This document shows, piece by piece, positions 47,101 to 59,980 of a DNA stretch of 64,000 nucleotides. Below the pieces are notes generated by a model. The model saw only the letters and a program-made list of their open reading frames with translations. It was not told where the DNA came from and did no database searches. Made by a program: the position numbers and the translations under genes. The stretch is from Periconia sp. R9002 (Eukaryota > Ascomycota > Dothideomycetes > Pleosporales > Periconiaceae), in contig JAMAHW010000052.1 in NCBI GenBank assembly GCA_023627715.1, forward strand, positions 124,001 to 188,000. The letters are read 5' to 3'. Position 1 is the stretch's first letter. Every line of letters begins with the position of its first letter.

Positions 47101-49150
47101 ACATGCAGACAGAAACAACAACAACTCCAGACCCACCCGAAAGGGCAATCTAGATCGAGAGCTTCATCTGCTGGCGATTATGAAACGGTTGAATCTAGCT
47201 CGGTGGAGAGCCATGTAGCCAGTTGTTGAGAAGTCTCGGTCGCATCTTTGACTTGCTACTCTTTGGCATGGCTGTTCACGGTTAGCTCCTATTGTTCTTC
47301 ACCGGAAGCAGATCCACCATCGCGGAGTTTCGGAAGCATTAATTTTGTCAGCACGTGGTCACGCAGCAGATAGCCTCCAAAATTGCATCCTACGCCCATG
47401 CTTTGCAGCTCACTATTTTATACAGCATGTAGGCCTAAAGCGAACCCAAAGCTCCAAGACGAGTCCCTTACAGAACCAGCGGAATTGAGCTCCAGGATTA
47501 GAACAGCCTTCATCAATCTAGGTCCATCAGGTAAAGGATGATGCATAAATGGAGGCATCAACCAACAATGAAATTCAAGACCGATAATGTATGTATGTAT
47601 GAAGGAAGAAAATCCTCACTAGCTTTTTTTTTCCGAGTTTTTATCTCACGAGCTCGGATAGGCTTGGCATGCGCTAACCCCTTTTCAGCACCGCCCAATG
47701 GAGCGAACTGTCCATGTACACACATGTAGGTCCGATTGTCTGTGATCTAATGCTTCATCGAAGATTCAACCCAGAAAATCTTTCATTTTGCTCAGAGACC
47801 CCCTCTGTCGACTCTCCATGAAATGAGAGGTGCAGAAACTCGCATCTGACCGGAATTCTAGCCGTTTTACGCCATGTTGGTCGCACTCACTCATAGTCAG
47901 GTGTTCGCACACCCTTCAACTACATGGACTGTCTTAAACGCCTAGTATGCTACAGCGGTGGGGCTACGTTTGGGTTAATAACAACATCGAGAGGAACTAT
48001 TGAATGACTGCATAGTCCAGGCGGTAGTTTTCAATGTCCATCGCTACGCCCCTTGCGGTTAGGTTAGTCAAAACGCCCTTTTCCACTTGTACAGCACATT
48101 TGTGCGTTGGGAGCATTCGTCATGATTCAATCTGGACGACCGTGGCACGACTCGCCAACGACGCCGAATCTGATTCCAGCAATATTGTACCGTCCTTTTT
48201 GCACAGCCGCTCCAGTTTGCATCACGTTCCCAAATAGGTTCTTGCTGTTCGCAAATTACCTCAAACCCCACCTTGGTGTTCGAGATTTCCTACATTACAC
48301 GATACAATCCATCTCGAATCGTAGTCTATCAATGGTGGAAGCGAGATGAATGCCCGATGGATTATCGTCTCTTATGCGTAGCCGACATCGACAGCGTTGA
48401 TCCACGGCAAATTGATATGCACCATGCGATTGTGGTCAGACACACATCCTACTAATTGCCGGAAAAGGGTAGTGGATACTTTCTGATGAACCATCGTACG
48501 GTAGTCTACTAAGGTAGTCAGGTACCTTCAAATGTTTACATTTTCCGAATCCGAAACAGTGCTGTTTGAACAGAATGCAGTGCACCGCTGACGTCATGTG
48601 CCGTTGAATTGAAGGATTGAACCTCCGGTTGTGCTTTCTCACAGATCATCCTATTGCGACCTCTTTTCATCACACATACGGAACATACGGCACACATCTA
48701 TCTGGTCCATACTCTTTGAACACTTTTTAGCAATGTGTCGGCTCTCAGCATTGATTCATACATCTTCAATATTACATGGCCCCTTACGCTACTCCAGACC
48801 ACTGCACGATGCCGACAAATCGGCGACCGGGGAACCCATACCATAGGTCCCACTCAAGAGGTAGAATTACCACGCGGGGTCGCTACACTACCAATCGACA
48901 TGAACTTGATCCACCACGCAGCTGTGAGATAGTCAGGGAGGAGAAGTCAATAATTAGCCCCCCCACCACCATCCTCCAACCATCATATGACAGTGGGAAA
49001 CATCCTCATGGGCTAAAACGCGTGCACAGCTGGGCATCAGTACAGTAGCGCCACGTCCCATGGGCCATCACCATGTCAACCAACAACCATCCAGCCACAC
49101 CCATCCATCCATCACTTCACCACCCTCTCCGTACATAGCTCGGCCGGACT
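44101..49150. other. Gene-poor region, part 2
   Basis: No recognised gene in 5 kb. Longest frames (plus 45584-46222, 212 codons; minus 44452-44937, 161 codons) lack domain-like segments and overlap other frames. CTTG-type tetranucleotide repeats occur near 45047-45064. The sequence is not AT-rich like the accessory block, so simple RIP decay does not explain the absence of genes. Confidence 0.4.
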
Positions 49151-52100
49151 AGCATAGGGCGATCGCCATGTCACTTTCACCTCGCCCCGCGCAGATCGGA
49201 TCTGCCCTGGGCTCCCCCTTGGCCCGAGACGAGAAGAATCAAGAAAGACAGGCACTCGGAGAGCGCCGGTCCCAACCAACCGGCAACAACACCAATCGTC
49301 AAAACCCGCGACCGGACTTTTCTCCTACTCGCTCTGATTGCACACAGCAATCTACCCTCTTTACGCCCGATTCTCCAAACTGAACTGCAGCTAAGCAACT
49401 GTCGTTGCTTCAAGTTGATAGATCACGCCACTTCGACTGACTAGTCTACTCGTTGCTTTGTTTCAAAACTTATTGTGTCGTGTTTCAGAAGTACATGGGC
49501 TTTTTTCTTTGGGGGAGGGAGTGTCGCTCGCTGCCACCGCGTTGGGGACAGACAGCTGAAAGGACATTGGGGATGCCCGAAGTAGCACATACACACGTTG
49601 CCTGCAGACGATGAGGAGGTTTGTAGCCGTGTCCCTCTTCTCTTCCGTCTATCAAACCACTCAATCATCCAGCGTGATGCTACCCACCAGGGAAGGACCG
49701 CGAAGCGCGGCTACTTTTACGCGTGCGTGATTTCTAAACCACGCTTCGCCACAGAGTCCACGCATCAATCTACCCTCTCTCTACCCGAATCAAATCAATA
49801 ACACAGCATTCCCCTCCATCATCGCAGCAAGAACCCACATACCATTATCTCTTTTCAAGTACCTACCTCTGTATTCCTTACTCCCCCCCCACCCCCCTCC
49901 CTCCTTTCCCTATTCCACACGATACGTAAGTAGGTATGTACGTACGCGAGTTAGGAAGACTGATTCCCAGACCAAAAAAAGCGACCTTCGTTTCACGCAC
50001 AGTACAGTTGATTACCGTGATATCTCTCTCTCATAAACTATGTACGTATGCGTCCTTTCCAGTGTTTCTCCCCTGCTTGTGTTGATACCCAGGGTAGTAA
50101 TATCTCTGTGAGGATCAAATTCAATTTCACGCATCCTCTCCCCTCCCTTTTGCCCTCAGACAAATTCCACGTTGTTAAACAAAAACGTCCTTCGATGGCT
50201 TCGTCCCTTCTTTGCTCTTTTCATCCATGTATTATTTGTTCATTCCCCTATTAAGGAATTATGTATATCTGTTTTTTTCTTCTTCTCACCAAAAGGAAAA
50301 ACGGTGAATTGGAGAAGGGGTAGGATTTGGGATGGCGCACAATCGTGTATACCATTAATACTACCTATTATTACTTCACCTTCTTCCCATCCACCATCCT
50401 CATCCTCATTTCTCCTTGAAAATTCCCATAATCTATATGCTACCCTTCGCCATACCCATCCTTCTCCCCCTCCCCTCCCCCTTGTTGTTAACCTTCATGT
50501 CCTCTTCTAGTCTTTTCATTTCGCCGCATTTACTCCGCAAAAACGTCAAAGTTCAACCCACACGACACACAAAAAGAGGAGGGGAAAAAAGAGGGAAAAG
50601 AAAAACCAACGGCAAAGCACTCGCGCAAAAAAAAAAAAAAAAAAACACTCACCCCCCTCCCAAAATGGGAAAAAAAAGGACGACGTGAGAGACACAACCC
50701 TCGATACTTTTCCACCAAGATACGTAGCCGATCTCGTCCGTCCGTCCGTCCCATCGCGCTATCCAACGGACTTGCTCATGCTGTATCCTCTCCTTCCCCA
50801 GGCCGTTTCAAAACTAACCCACATAACACCATACCATGCATCATCAACCCACCAATGCCACTCCTCCTCTTCCGCCGTCATCCGAGCGAGCGCACTCGAA
50901 ACGCGCACTCGACGGCGCAAGACAAGGAAGAATTCATGAAAGCACGTATACACACACCTTCATAAGCCATGCTTCGCAAAGCTAGCTCGAACTTACTGAT
51001 CTATGTACGTCTGTAGCGCAGATGGGGTGGTCGCGAGAGAGAGAGAGAGAGAGAGAAGTGGAGAGTAGAAGCTTAACGACAGACGACTTGCTTCGGCCAA
51101 CAGCAACATAATGAGCAAGTTCTGTACGTCAGAAAACAGGTAGAAACATCGAGACTTTGGGCCAGCCATGACGGTTGTGGTGGTGGTCTGGAAGTTTACT
51201 CGCTGACTCCCATCCTACCCGGTCCTTGCTTTGTTCGTTGCTTGGTTGGTTCGATCGTTCGTGAGATATTCGCCTTCCTTTTCTCCCCTCTGCCAGAGCA
51301 AGAACTAGTGCGAGGTAAGCAAAGGCACCTTCGCCCTCTTCCGTTCATTCGTCTCATCATCCTCGATTGGCAAACCATTTGACCAACCAAGAACGCTAAA
51401 CGCTGAACTGCACCGCACCTAACCCCTCCCTTCTCCCCAGACAAGAAGAGAAAAAAGAGCCCACGTCGCACCTTTCGCTCGATCGCTCGCGTGGCGAACG
51501 AAGGAAATCACGTAGAACACGCCTTCTCGGCAGCGACCGACCGACCAACCGAACGAGTTGGGGAAGAGTGAGGGGGGGGGGGTTCGAAACGCGAAACGCG
51601 AAACGCCGCACGCACCCCAAGACAGTGACGAAATCCAAATACATCCCAATGTTTCGAAACAGAAACCCTTTTTTCCTCATGCCTCGATCGGGAGAAGGAA
51701 GAAAGCAAATAAGATTCACCCCCGGAAACATCCGCTTGCTGCTCATGCGCGGTCTAGCCCTTCGCTCGCCCGCCCGCCCCAGAAAGAGAAAAAAAACGGG
51801 CGTGTTTGAAAGGACCCTGTTTCAAGCGTGCGTCCAAAGACAGAAGTTTGTGTGTGTGTGTGTGTTTATTTTTAAACGGATCCGTGTGGCATGATGAATA
51901 GCGTGCGTGGTAGGGATGAGGATGGTTGTTTCGTTCTAGTGGCGGATATCCGGACGTCGTGAGAATTACTGCTTCGGTGGTAGTTTGTACAGAGGGGGGA
52001 AGTGCGGTTTCGTTCGTTGGTATTTTTGTGCGGAGGTTTCAGTAATTGAGCAGATCAATCCTCGTAGTTTTTTTTTTATCTGGGGGGGAGGTTGGAGCTA

Positions 52101-53018
52101 GCTTTGTGAAGCTTGCTTTACGGAGGTGTATGTATACGTCAACGTTCACGCTTCTCCCTGTACGTAAGGCACCATCGCGCCTGCGAGTACGCGGAAGATG
52201 GCGGAAGAGAAAAAAGTGGCAACATGCCCAGGGTGATGGATGATGATGATGCATACGTAGGTAGATGGCGTTTGAGATGGCGTTTGGGAAGGAGAGGACA
52301 TAGCTTGATGCGTAGGTCTGTTGTATGGCGCGATGTGATGGATAGATGAAAACGGCGGCTTCAAGTGGGCAGGAAAAGATCTCGCGCGCTGATGTTTTAT
52401 TTTTCGGTGCGTTAGGGTATGTGGGTTGGGGGTTTTGGCTGATGGGTGTCGGGGTGGAGGAGGGAATTTTGGGATCGTGAAAGGTGGTGGAGTGCTGGAA
52501 ATGTAGCTTTTGATGTAGCAATCGGATTTTGAATGTATTCTTGTGGAAGTTATGCTGTAGGAATTGAGAGTACGAATGCATTTATATCGATGTGGTCGGA
52601 GTTGTTAATCTGGTATGGTGTTCGTTTGGAGAGGAAGATAGATTAACTATGCATCCCCGTATGATGCACGAACATACCCCCCACTCTTTTCTAGACGCAA
52701 AGGAAACAACCCAGTAAGAAGATACACACTTCTTCATTTCATCGATATTGCAGAGCAGAGCAGCAATTAACAACGACCATATTGTCAAAAATGAACATGC
52801 GCAATTGGTTTCATAGAATAAGTATATTTTGTATTATCCAGTAACCCATGTGTGCTACTTGGGAATAGAATTCTTATGCGTATGACGCCGTATTGCATGG
52901 GCGGGTATCTCAATAGTAGAACAGAACTGACGAGAACAAGAAAAGAAGAAATATGCGAATGTGAATGAATCCCCCTCACTCCCATGATGCAAATCGATAA
53001 CACGCGGAGGTCTCCGCT
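49151..53018. other. Gene-poor region, part 3, simple-sequence rich
   Basis: Contains a 19-base A run near 50627-50645, a GA microsatellite at about 51031-51056, a G10 run near 51572-51582 followed by CGAAACG repeats (51584-51604), and a GT microsatellite near 51850-51866. Long CT-rich stretches (50370-50520) resemble transcript leaders. No protein recognised. Confidence 0.4.
51031..51056. repeat. (GA)n microsatellite
   Basis: An uninterrupted run of about 11-12 GA units. Confidence 0.85.
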
Positions 53019-54203
53019 TCATGCCGCACTGTGGCTCGCTCTTCGCTCACTGCGACTTCCTCTCCGCTTTCCATGGGATAGCAAATGGATGCGACGTCCG
53101 GGGTTATCGGCCTCCCACTCCCGCGCCATGCGGAGAATGGCGGGGGACCATTTAAACTCGCCTCGGGGGTCGTCGTGCCGCAGGCAAGGGCTCATCTTGA
53201 GCGGGATGAACCAGTCCAGAATTCTTTCCCCCATGACATCGCGCATGTTTTTGCCATTGCCGAGGTCCCAGGGATTTTCGAAAGGCTGGGTTTGGAAAAC
53301 GACGTACTCGCGACCGTCCTCCCGCGCGAATTCACACAGAACAGTGGGCCCGTCGCCGTCCCTCCGCCTCGAACTCCGTGAAGTCCTTCTTTCTAGACTG
53401 TGGCCCCGCGTCGTCAACATGGCGATTTGCTGTACGGCGCCCCTCTGGACCACCTCCACGGTGGTGTAGTTGATCGAGACATTCCACGTGGTCATGAAAA
53501 ACATGCCCCCGGTGAACAAGCAGAAGATGGCACTAAGAGCCACCATGGCGATCCACGTCGCCGGTTTATCGCCTACCAATCGGATTCGCTCTGCCAGGAA
53601 ATACGCCAGAGGGATGAGCATGTACCCGGTCCAAAGCATGCCGTAGAAGACGAAGAGGATGAAGAATTTGTGAGAAGTCTCGCTGATGATGCCTCCAGCC
53701 CATGGACAGTAGTGATCCATGCGTCGTATGCATCGGTTGAGCTCTCTACAGTGGTGTGTACGGTCAGGTTTGTAGGTGTGGCACTTATCACACCATTTCG
53801 GATGGCCTTGGTAGTCGGAGATATACGCCGCGTACTTGTCAAAGTATCTCGAGCTTGTAGACTCTTTTTCGATGTTAGAATCGCCAAGGGGGATGGTGCC
53901 GGGGTTGGTCCAGATGACTTGTATCAATCGCATCCAAGTAAGTAGGAATATTACGAGCAATATGAAGAACAGAGTGATCAGCGCAATCCCGGTCGCGTGC
54001 CGTTGAGATACGCCATGTTCTTGGAAGGTTAGAGTCGGCGCTAGCAGATATTGAATACATAGCAAATAGACAAATACATATGTCGCGAAACCTATTGCGC
54101 CCAGTTCCAGGAGCGGCATCAATATGGCGGAGCCGCGACCTACGGCTCGGTCCATCTTTTGATAGGGGTGAGCCACCGACTTTTCCGATATGACGGAGGA
54201 CAT
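53019..54203 (-). CDS. PFA5: DHYC-type protein S-palmitoyltransferase
   Basis: Single exon, 394 residues. Four predicted membrane segments (about 28-55, 72-95, 179-203, 213-238) flank a cytosolic cysteine-rich domain (about 136-172): KWCDKCHTYKPDRTHHCREL, RCIRRMDHYCPWAGG. The catalytic tetrad is DHYC rather than DHHC, as in the Akr1/Akr2/Pfa5 group; absence of ankyrin repeats and the WAGGIISETSHKFF continuation point to Pfa5. The enzyme attaches palmitate to cysteines of target proteins through an acyl-Cys intermediate on the tetrad Cys. The C-terminal 130 residues are hydrophilic with FENPWDLGNGKNMRDVMGE, the usual TTxE/PaCCT-like region position. Next to the gene-poor region. Confidence 0.92.
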   Translation of the reverse strand: MSSVISEKSVAHPYQKMDRAVGRGSAILMPLLELGAIGFATYVFVYLLCIQYLLAPTLTFQEHGVSQRHATGIALITLFFILLVIFLLTWMRLIQVIWTNPGTIPLGDSNIEKESTSSRYFDKYAAYISDYQGHPKWCDKCHTYKPDRTHHCRELNRCIRRMDHYCPWAGGIISETSHKFFILFVFYGMLWTGYMLIPLAYFLAERIRLVGDKPATWIAMVALSAIFCLFTGGMFFMTTWNVSINYTTVEVVQRGAVQQIAMLTTRGHSLERRTSRSSRRRDGDGPTVLCEFAREDGREYVVFQTQPFENPWDLGNGKNMRDVMGERILDWFIPLKMSPCLRHDDPRGEFKWSPAILRMAREWEADNPGRRIHLLSHGKRRGSRSERRASHSAA

Positions 54204-57200
54204 GATGGCGGATCAACGTGAATGTATCGGAAAGGTCGTGATCCAAGATATCAACTCGTAGGATTGTCGTGAGACGTGCAAAAGTTGGTCCGTTGGAAAT
54301 ACGGCAAAATGCCGGTACGGCTGACAGACGCGCGCGCGCGCTCTTTTCGTAGGGCTTGGCGATGCCGTGCAGTACTACCCAATACCTCGGCGGACAGGTA
54401 GCCTAGGTAGAATGATGCGGCTACTCGCTTTGCGATGCGCTGCGATGCGCTGCCCGGATGTCGCGGAGGACCGACGGTGGTGAAAGGGAGAGATGACGCT
54501 TGTTGCTTCGATCTTGGCGGTTGGCCTGCGCCACCCCAGCCTCGTGTTTATACTTGTACTCGTAACCCGATTGGCCCATCTGGTCCATAATTGAATGTTG
54601 ATATTGATATATTTAGTACAACACCACGTCCTATTATCACCTGTTGATGTTGATGTGGTCTATGATTTTAGAATTCTTTTAAAATCTACAAGTATGAGAG
54701 CATTGGCGTAGGCATGATGTGTACATATAAACCTTCTGAACCAATTCGTGTAGACTACCTAAACATTGATACATTGATGTCAACAGATTCGTATGGTCTA
54801 GATTATATGGGCGATTTGGAGATGTAGCTTTCGTACATACCTCAGTAGCAACGCTGCTAATTCAGCCCTCTCGTTTACTCGCACCTTCCGTCCTTATCGT
54901 CGAGTCTTTCCGAGGCAGGCACACATGCCGTCATCTTCCATCTGACTAGGCCTAGTTCGCCATCGAAGAGCCAAGATCGCGAAGGAGGACGTGCAGCAAC
55001 ACCCCGCATCCAACGTGCCGACGTCCTCTCCATCTCTCACGTCCTTTCGGCTTTCCACCACTTTCTTCCGCTGTATACACCTTCGAATGTATCCATCTCC
55101 CGTTTGAAATTCGCTATAGCAGGTGCTTTGCTCAGGTTTCAAGAACCTAGTTCTCTCTATCGGACCACATGGCCGCCCCAAGGCTATCAAGAATCTGTTC
55201 ACCGGACATAATTTTTCTCAGCCTTGCTGCTTGAATCTTTTTTTAAAACATACAAGCCCTGCTCCTCCGTCAACCCTTTTCTTGTTTCTCCTGTAGCAGG
55301 CCTCCGATGGCAAGCTGTGCGGTAGAGGAGCGATCGGCTGCACCGACTGTTTCCTTCCCAAGCGAGCCTTTGCTATTCTTCTGTGCTACGATTGCTTGGG
55401 GAAGCCAACCATACAACAATAAGACAAAGTAGATGATGCTCCCAAGGCATCCCTGGCCGAACTTTACATCTGCTGCGCCCCATCAACAGTACTGTCTAGG
55501 TCCAGCTCTTCACCGCATTTCGATACGGCATGCGAGGCTCCAGCAATTTTCCGGCCTCAGGAAACCCACTAGACTCTACTGGCATACTAAGATGGCCTGA
55601 GAAAACGCCTGAGACTACTTGAACTTCATGTAGGTCGAATTGTTTCAGTGGGCTCTATCCACGAGATGCCCAGACTGTTCTTGTACTACATGCACTGATG
55701 GCAATCAAATGGGCTACTGATATCTCACATTATCTGTCCAACCTTCCTATGAAAGTAAGCACTTCGTTTTCTAATACGCTTGCAGTAATTACTCGGCCCC
55801 AAGGTACACTTTCGCCCCCCAGCGCTGGTCGAGTGTCCGCCGCACGCCCGGACTAACTACTGCCACACAAGCGGGGCTGCTATGGCCATCTGTATACAAC
55901 TAGGAGAATTACATTATCGACCAGATGCTTACATCCTTCGTAGAATCGACCTAAAGCAAGCCCCCGGTAGATGAAAAACCGTCAGTAATCCAAGGCCCAC
56001 GAAACATTGGCCGCACAGTGTCCATACCTCCCCCACACGATTCGTAACGATGCAATTAGAAAATTCTGCAGAAACGAGAAATCTTACTTTCACTGAGCTC
56101 GGGATCGTACCTAATGCGGATTTTCGCGACGACATCACGTTGTGCGGAGGATCCACCTCGGCGCGGATCCCTCTTTCCTCACGTCCTTCCCATGTCTCTC
56201 CTTCGAAAAGGGCGCAGTGTGTAATCTTTTCATTTGCCACCATTCATACATCTGCAGTGTCGCTCAATGTCTTTGATCCATTTATTTTCGGACACTGTGG
56301 TTCGTATTCATCTTCAGTGAGAGTGACTGACCTTCTAGAACAAGAATCGTTCCGCCCTTTCTGGCTTGAAGGGTTCTCCGCGATCCTCCGGAAGCGTTCG
56401 ATCGGTGGATTTGTTTCCAGGATGTAAATGCCGAATCCCTCATCGGATGTTTGATGTACATGGTATCAAGCCAAGACATGGTACCCACAACATGTACGGC
56501 CGCTGAATCCCGGTATACTTTTAAATTAGTCGCAATCAGATATGACAACCTCACGTAATCCGCTCCCTTTGAGAATTCAAAGAATGCATCCGGTTTTCTG
56601 ACTATTCGATCTTTCGGGAAGGAAAGAAAGAAAACGCTCGGAAGACACACAAGGCAACAGAAAAAAGGCAACTTTTTGCGTGGTGAGCTAACACATTAGT
56701 GGGTCTTTTACAGGATCATCTCCAACCGAAACCACGACTCTTCTATTAGCGATTTCCCATTCCTATCTACTCTACCATTCACGTCGTGGCTCGTGAGTAA
56801 TGTTGCTTGCCGCCTTACACACCTTGTCGGCTACTCAGCAACCGCTTGGGCCACGGGAGTCAGTGTTTCTCTCACATGCTAATTCTTCTCACAGTTCATG
56901 ACTTGAAGAGCGACACAGACCACGACCGCTGCCATTCTCTCAAACCCCAGGCATTGCATTGGGCAGCAACCGTGCCTACGTTGCAAGCCACCAGACCACT
57001 TCTGCGGCACTTCTATCACCGGACCTGGCCGATGCGCACCTCGAACATACACAGCTATAGCTATCCATCTCTAGAATGGGGAATTTGCGCCGCGCCGTGG
57101 CTAAGTGTCTTCCGGTCGCTTCGCGGGTGCCTCTTCTGACAAGACATGGCCTTAGCTATGTGGATGATGATGATGATGTGTCTTGCTCACATCTTGCCTT

Positions 57201-57383
57201 GTAATCATGGACAGAAAGCGCACTGACAATAGGGAACATGTTCCTTCTCACAGAGAAATAGATATAAACTCTGTTGCTTCATCTTTCTGATCGAGGGTCA
57301 TCACCACAGTTTCGCAATTTGTTGCACTCCACTACTTGAAGATCCGCACAGCCATCCTCCAAGGTCTTTGTTACTGGGTCACC
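54204..57383. other. Intergenic, no gene seen
   Basis: Upstream of the Pfa5-like gene a GC dinucleotide run (about 54328-54340) and two copies of GCGATGCGCT (54433-54452) occur. Frames up to 129 codons lack recognisable content. The last few hundred bases are CT-rich and probably promoter of the first zinc-ribbon gene. Confidence 0.45.
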
Positions 57384-57722
57384 ATGAACACTCTTTCTAC
57401 TTTGCACCCCTCGGCCGCACTTGATCAGTCTACTTCGTCCGGTCTCGACGTAGCTGTCAATCGTCTATCCGAAGGCATGCCGCCTCACCTAGCCGGCGAA
57501 CAGACTTGCCTGGATTCACTCCCAAAGCCTGCTCTTTATGTAGCGGATGGCATCAACACAAACAACAAAGAGGCTTCCAGTTACAATGATGGCCCGCTTC
57601 AAGATGGAGATACATTCTGGTATTGTTGCAATTGCGGCGATGGTCCCATCGGCATATGGAACCCTTCGTGCGTGAATTGCGGCCACCGAAGGGATGAAAA
57701 ATGCACTGTCACCCAGAAGTAA
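57384..57722 (+). CDS. Small zinc-ribbon protein, copy A
   Basis: 112 residues from the ATG at 57384 (MNTLSTLHPSAALDQ); an upstream in-frame ATG at 57336 would add 16 residues. The N-terminal 80 residues are low in structure. The C-terminal part holds one zinc-ribbon-like module, WYCCNCGDGP, NPSCVNCGHRRDEKC: two CxxC knuckles followed by His/Cys. Such modules occur in small fungal proteins of unknown role. It shares the WYCC.CG and C..C.H pattern with the gene at 59981, 2.3 kb away in the same direction, suggesting an old tandem duplication. No signal peptide; probably intracellular. Confidence 0.7.
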   Translation: MNTLSTLHPSAALDQSTSSGLDVAVNRLSEGMPPHLAGEQTCLDSLPKPALYVADGINTNNKEASSYNDGPLQDGDTFWYCCNCGDGPIGIWNPSCVNCGHRRDEKCTVTQK

Positions 57723-59980
57723 GCAGGTACGAATGGCATTGCTGGCTCGCTGGTTTCTCTTAACATCGCTTATTCTTCGCTCGAACGGTTTCCTGGGAAC
57801 TGACACGGCACAGTACCACGCTCGAAGGCGATACGTTGAGCAGGTTGTCACGCACTGAGCCTGGACCTTGTCATCCACAAGGCTACCAAGGTTGCCTGCG
57901 GCATCTTTGTCCGTCCTAAAGCCATTGGCTATCTGGTTTCTCCCCGATGGTGTAACCCTCCACTTCGGTTGTTTGATATGAAGCTTCCCTCTCTTTCACC
58001 CCTCCTGTATGACTAGAACTACTTCTTTCTTTTGTCCATTTCCTACGATGGCAGCCATGACGTTCTTGTATGTTTGCGTTTTGGCAAGCGAAACCTTTTG
58101 TACAACGAAACCCCATAAAAAAAAGTGCACTCATGCTAGGAAGTCAGGCACTGGGAAACGTTTTGATGTCATAATTATCTCAAATGATAGACTATAAAGC
58201 CTGATTGATTATCCAACTTCTCTCCCCCCTTGCGACCGCGTGTGCGTATACATGTGTACCCAGTGCAACGCAACCAGCACACCCTCTTCCTTCCCAAAGA
58301 CCGTTGCAACGGTAGCAATTCCACGTGGGGACGGTTTTCAGGCGTGCATGCCCATGAATCTCTTCCATGTACAGCCATGCGTTCTCGGCGACACGATCGT
58401 CAAATCACAGCAACAAACACGTCTTCCACATGCAGGAACCAGCCCCCCGAGACGGTCTGCCGGCGAGAAGTTGCAGAAAAAAATGGTGTGGGTGGGAGGG
58501 ATGGGTACGGGACAGGTCAGGACAGGTCAGGGTCGGAATGGTTACCTGGATTCGCATTTTTTTTTTCGCAAGGCTCTGGATGGATGGCTGGCTGGCCGTC
58601 TGACCCAACAACACAAGCATACAATCTCAAAGTGCTTGGGGTCTTGGCCCAATCAGCGACCCATTTGCCTTGTTGTACAACAATCACCACCACCATGTAG
58701 GAAACGAAGCAATAAGGCAAACATTTTTGTTTGAAGTTCCAAACCAGGCTACTACTACCGTTTTCCCGGTTTTATTTTACATTTTCATTACCGAAGCAAG
58801 CAAGCAAGCAATAAGAACGTAAGAAAGAAAAACTTGTTAATTACACACACATGATGATGATGCGCGAGCGAGGTAGGCAAGGCAACGCACGCACGCAACG
58901 CACACGCTACAACAAGGCAATAGTTTGCCTCCTGCCTCAGGCCCACTAATCCGGAACCAGGAATTAGCTTAGCTAGCAAAGCTAACCTACCTTTCCTACC
59001 TTACCTAGCTAACCTCGCACGTTCGCAAAGGCATACATCATTCCTCAGTTGTGTTACCCAATCAATACTTTTCTCAGAAGAAAAAAAAAGGAGATGACCC
59101 AGCACGGCCACAATGGACCTACATACTACTAGGCGTTTGCGTGCGGTGCGTGCCATGCTTGACTCATCTTTTCATCCTCGGTGCACAAAGCGTACGCTCG
59201 AGCATCCATCACCGTCGCCGGACGGCATCTTGACCGACTTGAGACTATCTTTGGTTACACGTCTCCGGCGAGACATTGCTATGGCTATGTAGATTCCGGC
59301 GAGGGGCGGTGGGGGAGCAGATGATTTGAGATTTTTTGCTTCAGGTAACACGGTGATGGGGTTTTGGGCATCATGCATCCAACCCTAACTACTTAATCAC
59401 CACCCGGCGTCATCGTCGTCATAACATCGCCCAGTGTAATCACGGGGGTGGAAGGGAGGTAGGGGGGCCCGGCGGCGGCGCGGACAAAGCCACCCACGGG
59501 AGAGGCCTCTTCTTACTTCTCATGATCATACGTTGTGGTAGTTTCCAATGAAACGATACCCACCCAGCATGCCTCCCTTCCTCACCCTCGCCCTCTTTTT
59601 TCACCGCCGGCCAAGGCCAGTGCGCCAGGTCGAGGCAAAGCCCGACCAACGGGCCCGGTTGTGGCGGTCATTGCTGCGTTGCAACACGACGGACGTCGAG
59701 TTTCGATCCCAGGTGAAGAAACACATCCGTGCTTTTTTGTGTGGGTTGAGAAAGAGTCCCTCGTCCCTTTGGGAAAACAAGTTAAAAGGAGCATCGCCAG
59801 ACATTCTTCTCGATGCTTTTTTGTTGTCTATCAAACGCAAACGCTGAGGGTGGCTATCAATTCTGAGGATTCTTGTCTAACTGCGGGTTTCCTGCCTCAC
59901 TGTCTCGCTCTTCCTCTCCAACTTTCTCCACTTGCCCTTTTTTGCTCTTCCAGATATCTCTCCAAAGGAACGTTGCCAGC
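57723..59980. other. Intergenic between zinc-ribbon genes
   Basis: No gene recognised. Frames at 58230-58734 and 59535-60044 (up to 169 codons) overlap in two or three frames and look like chance. A CT-rich leader precedes 59981. Confidence 0.45.
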
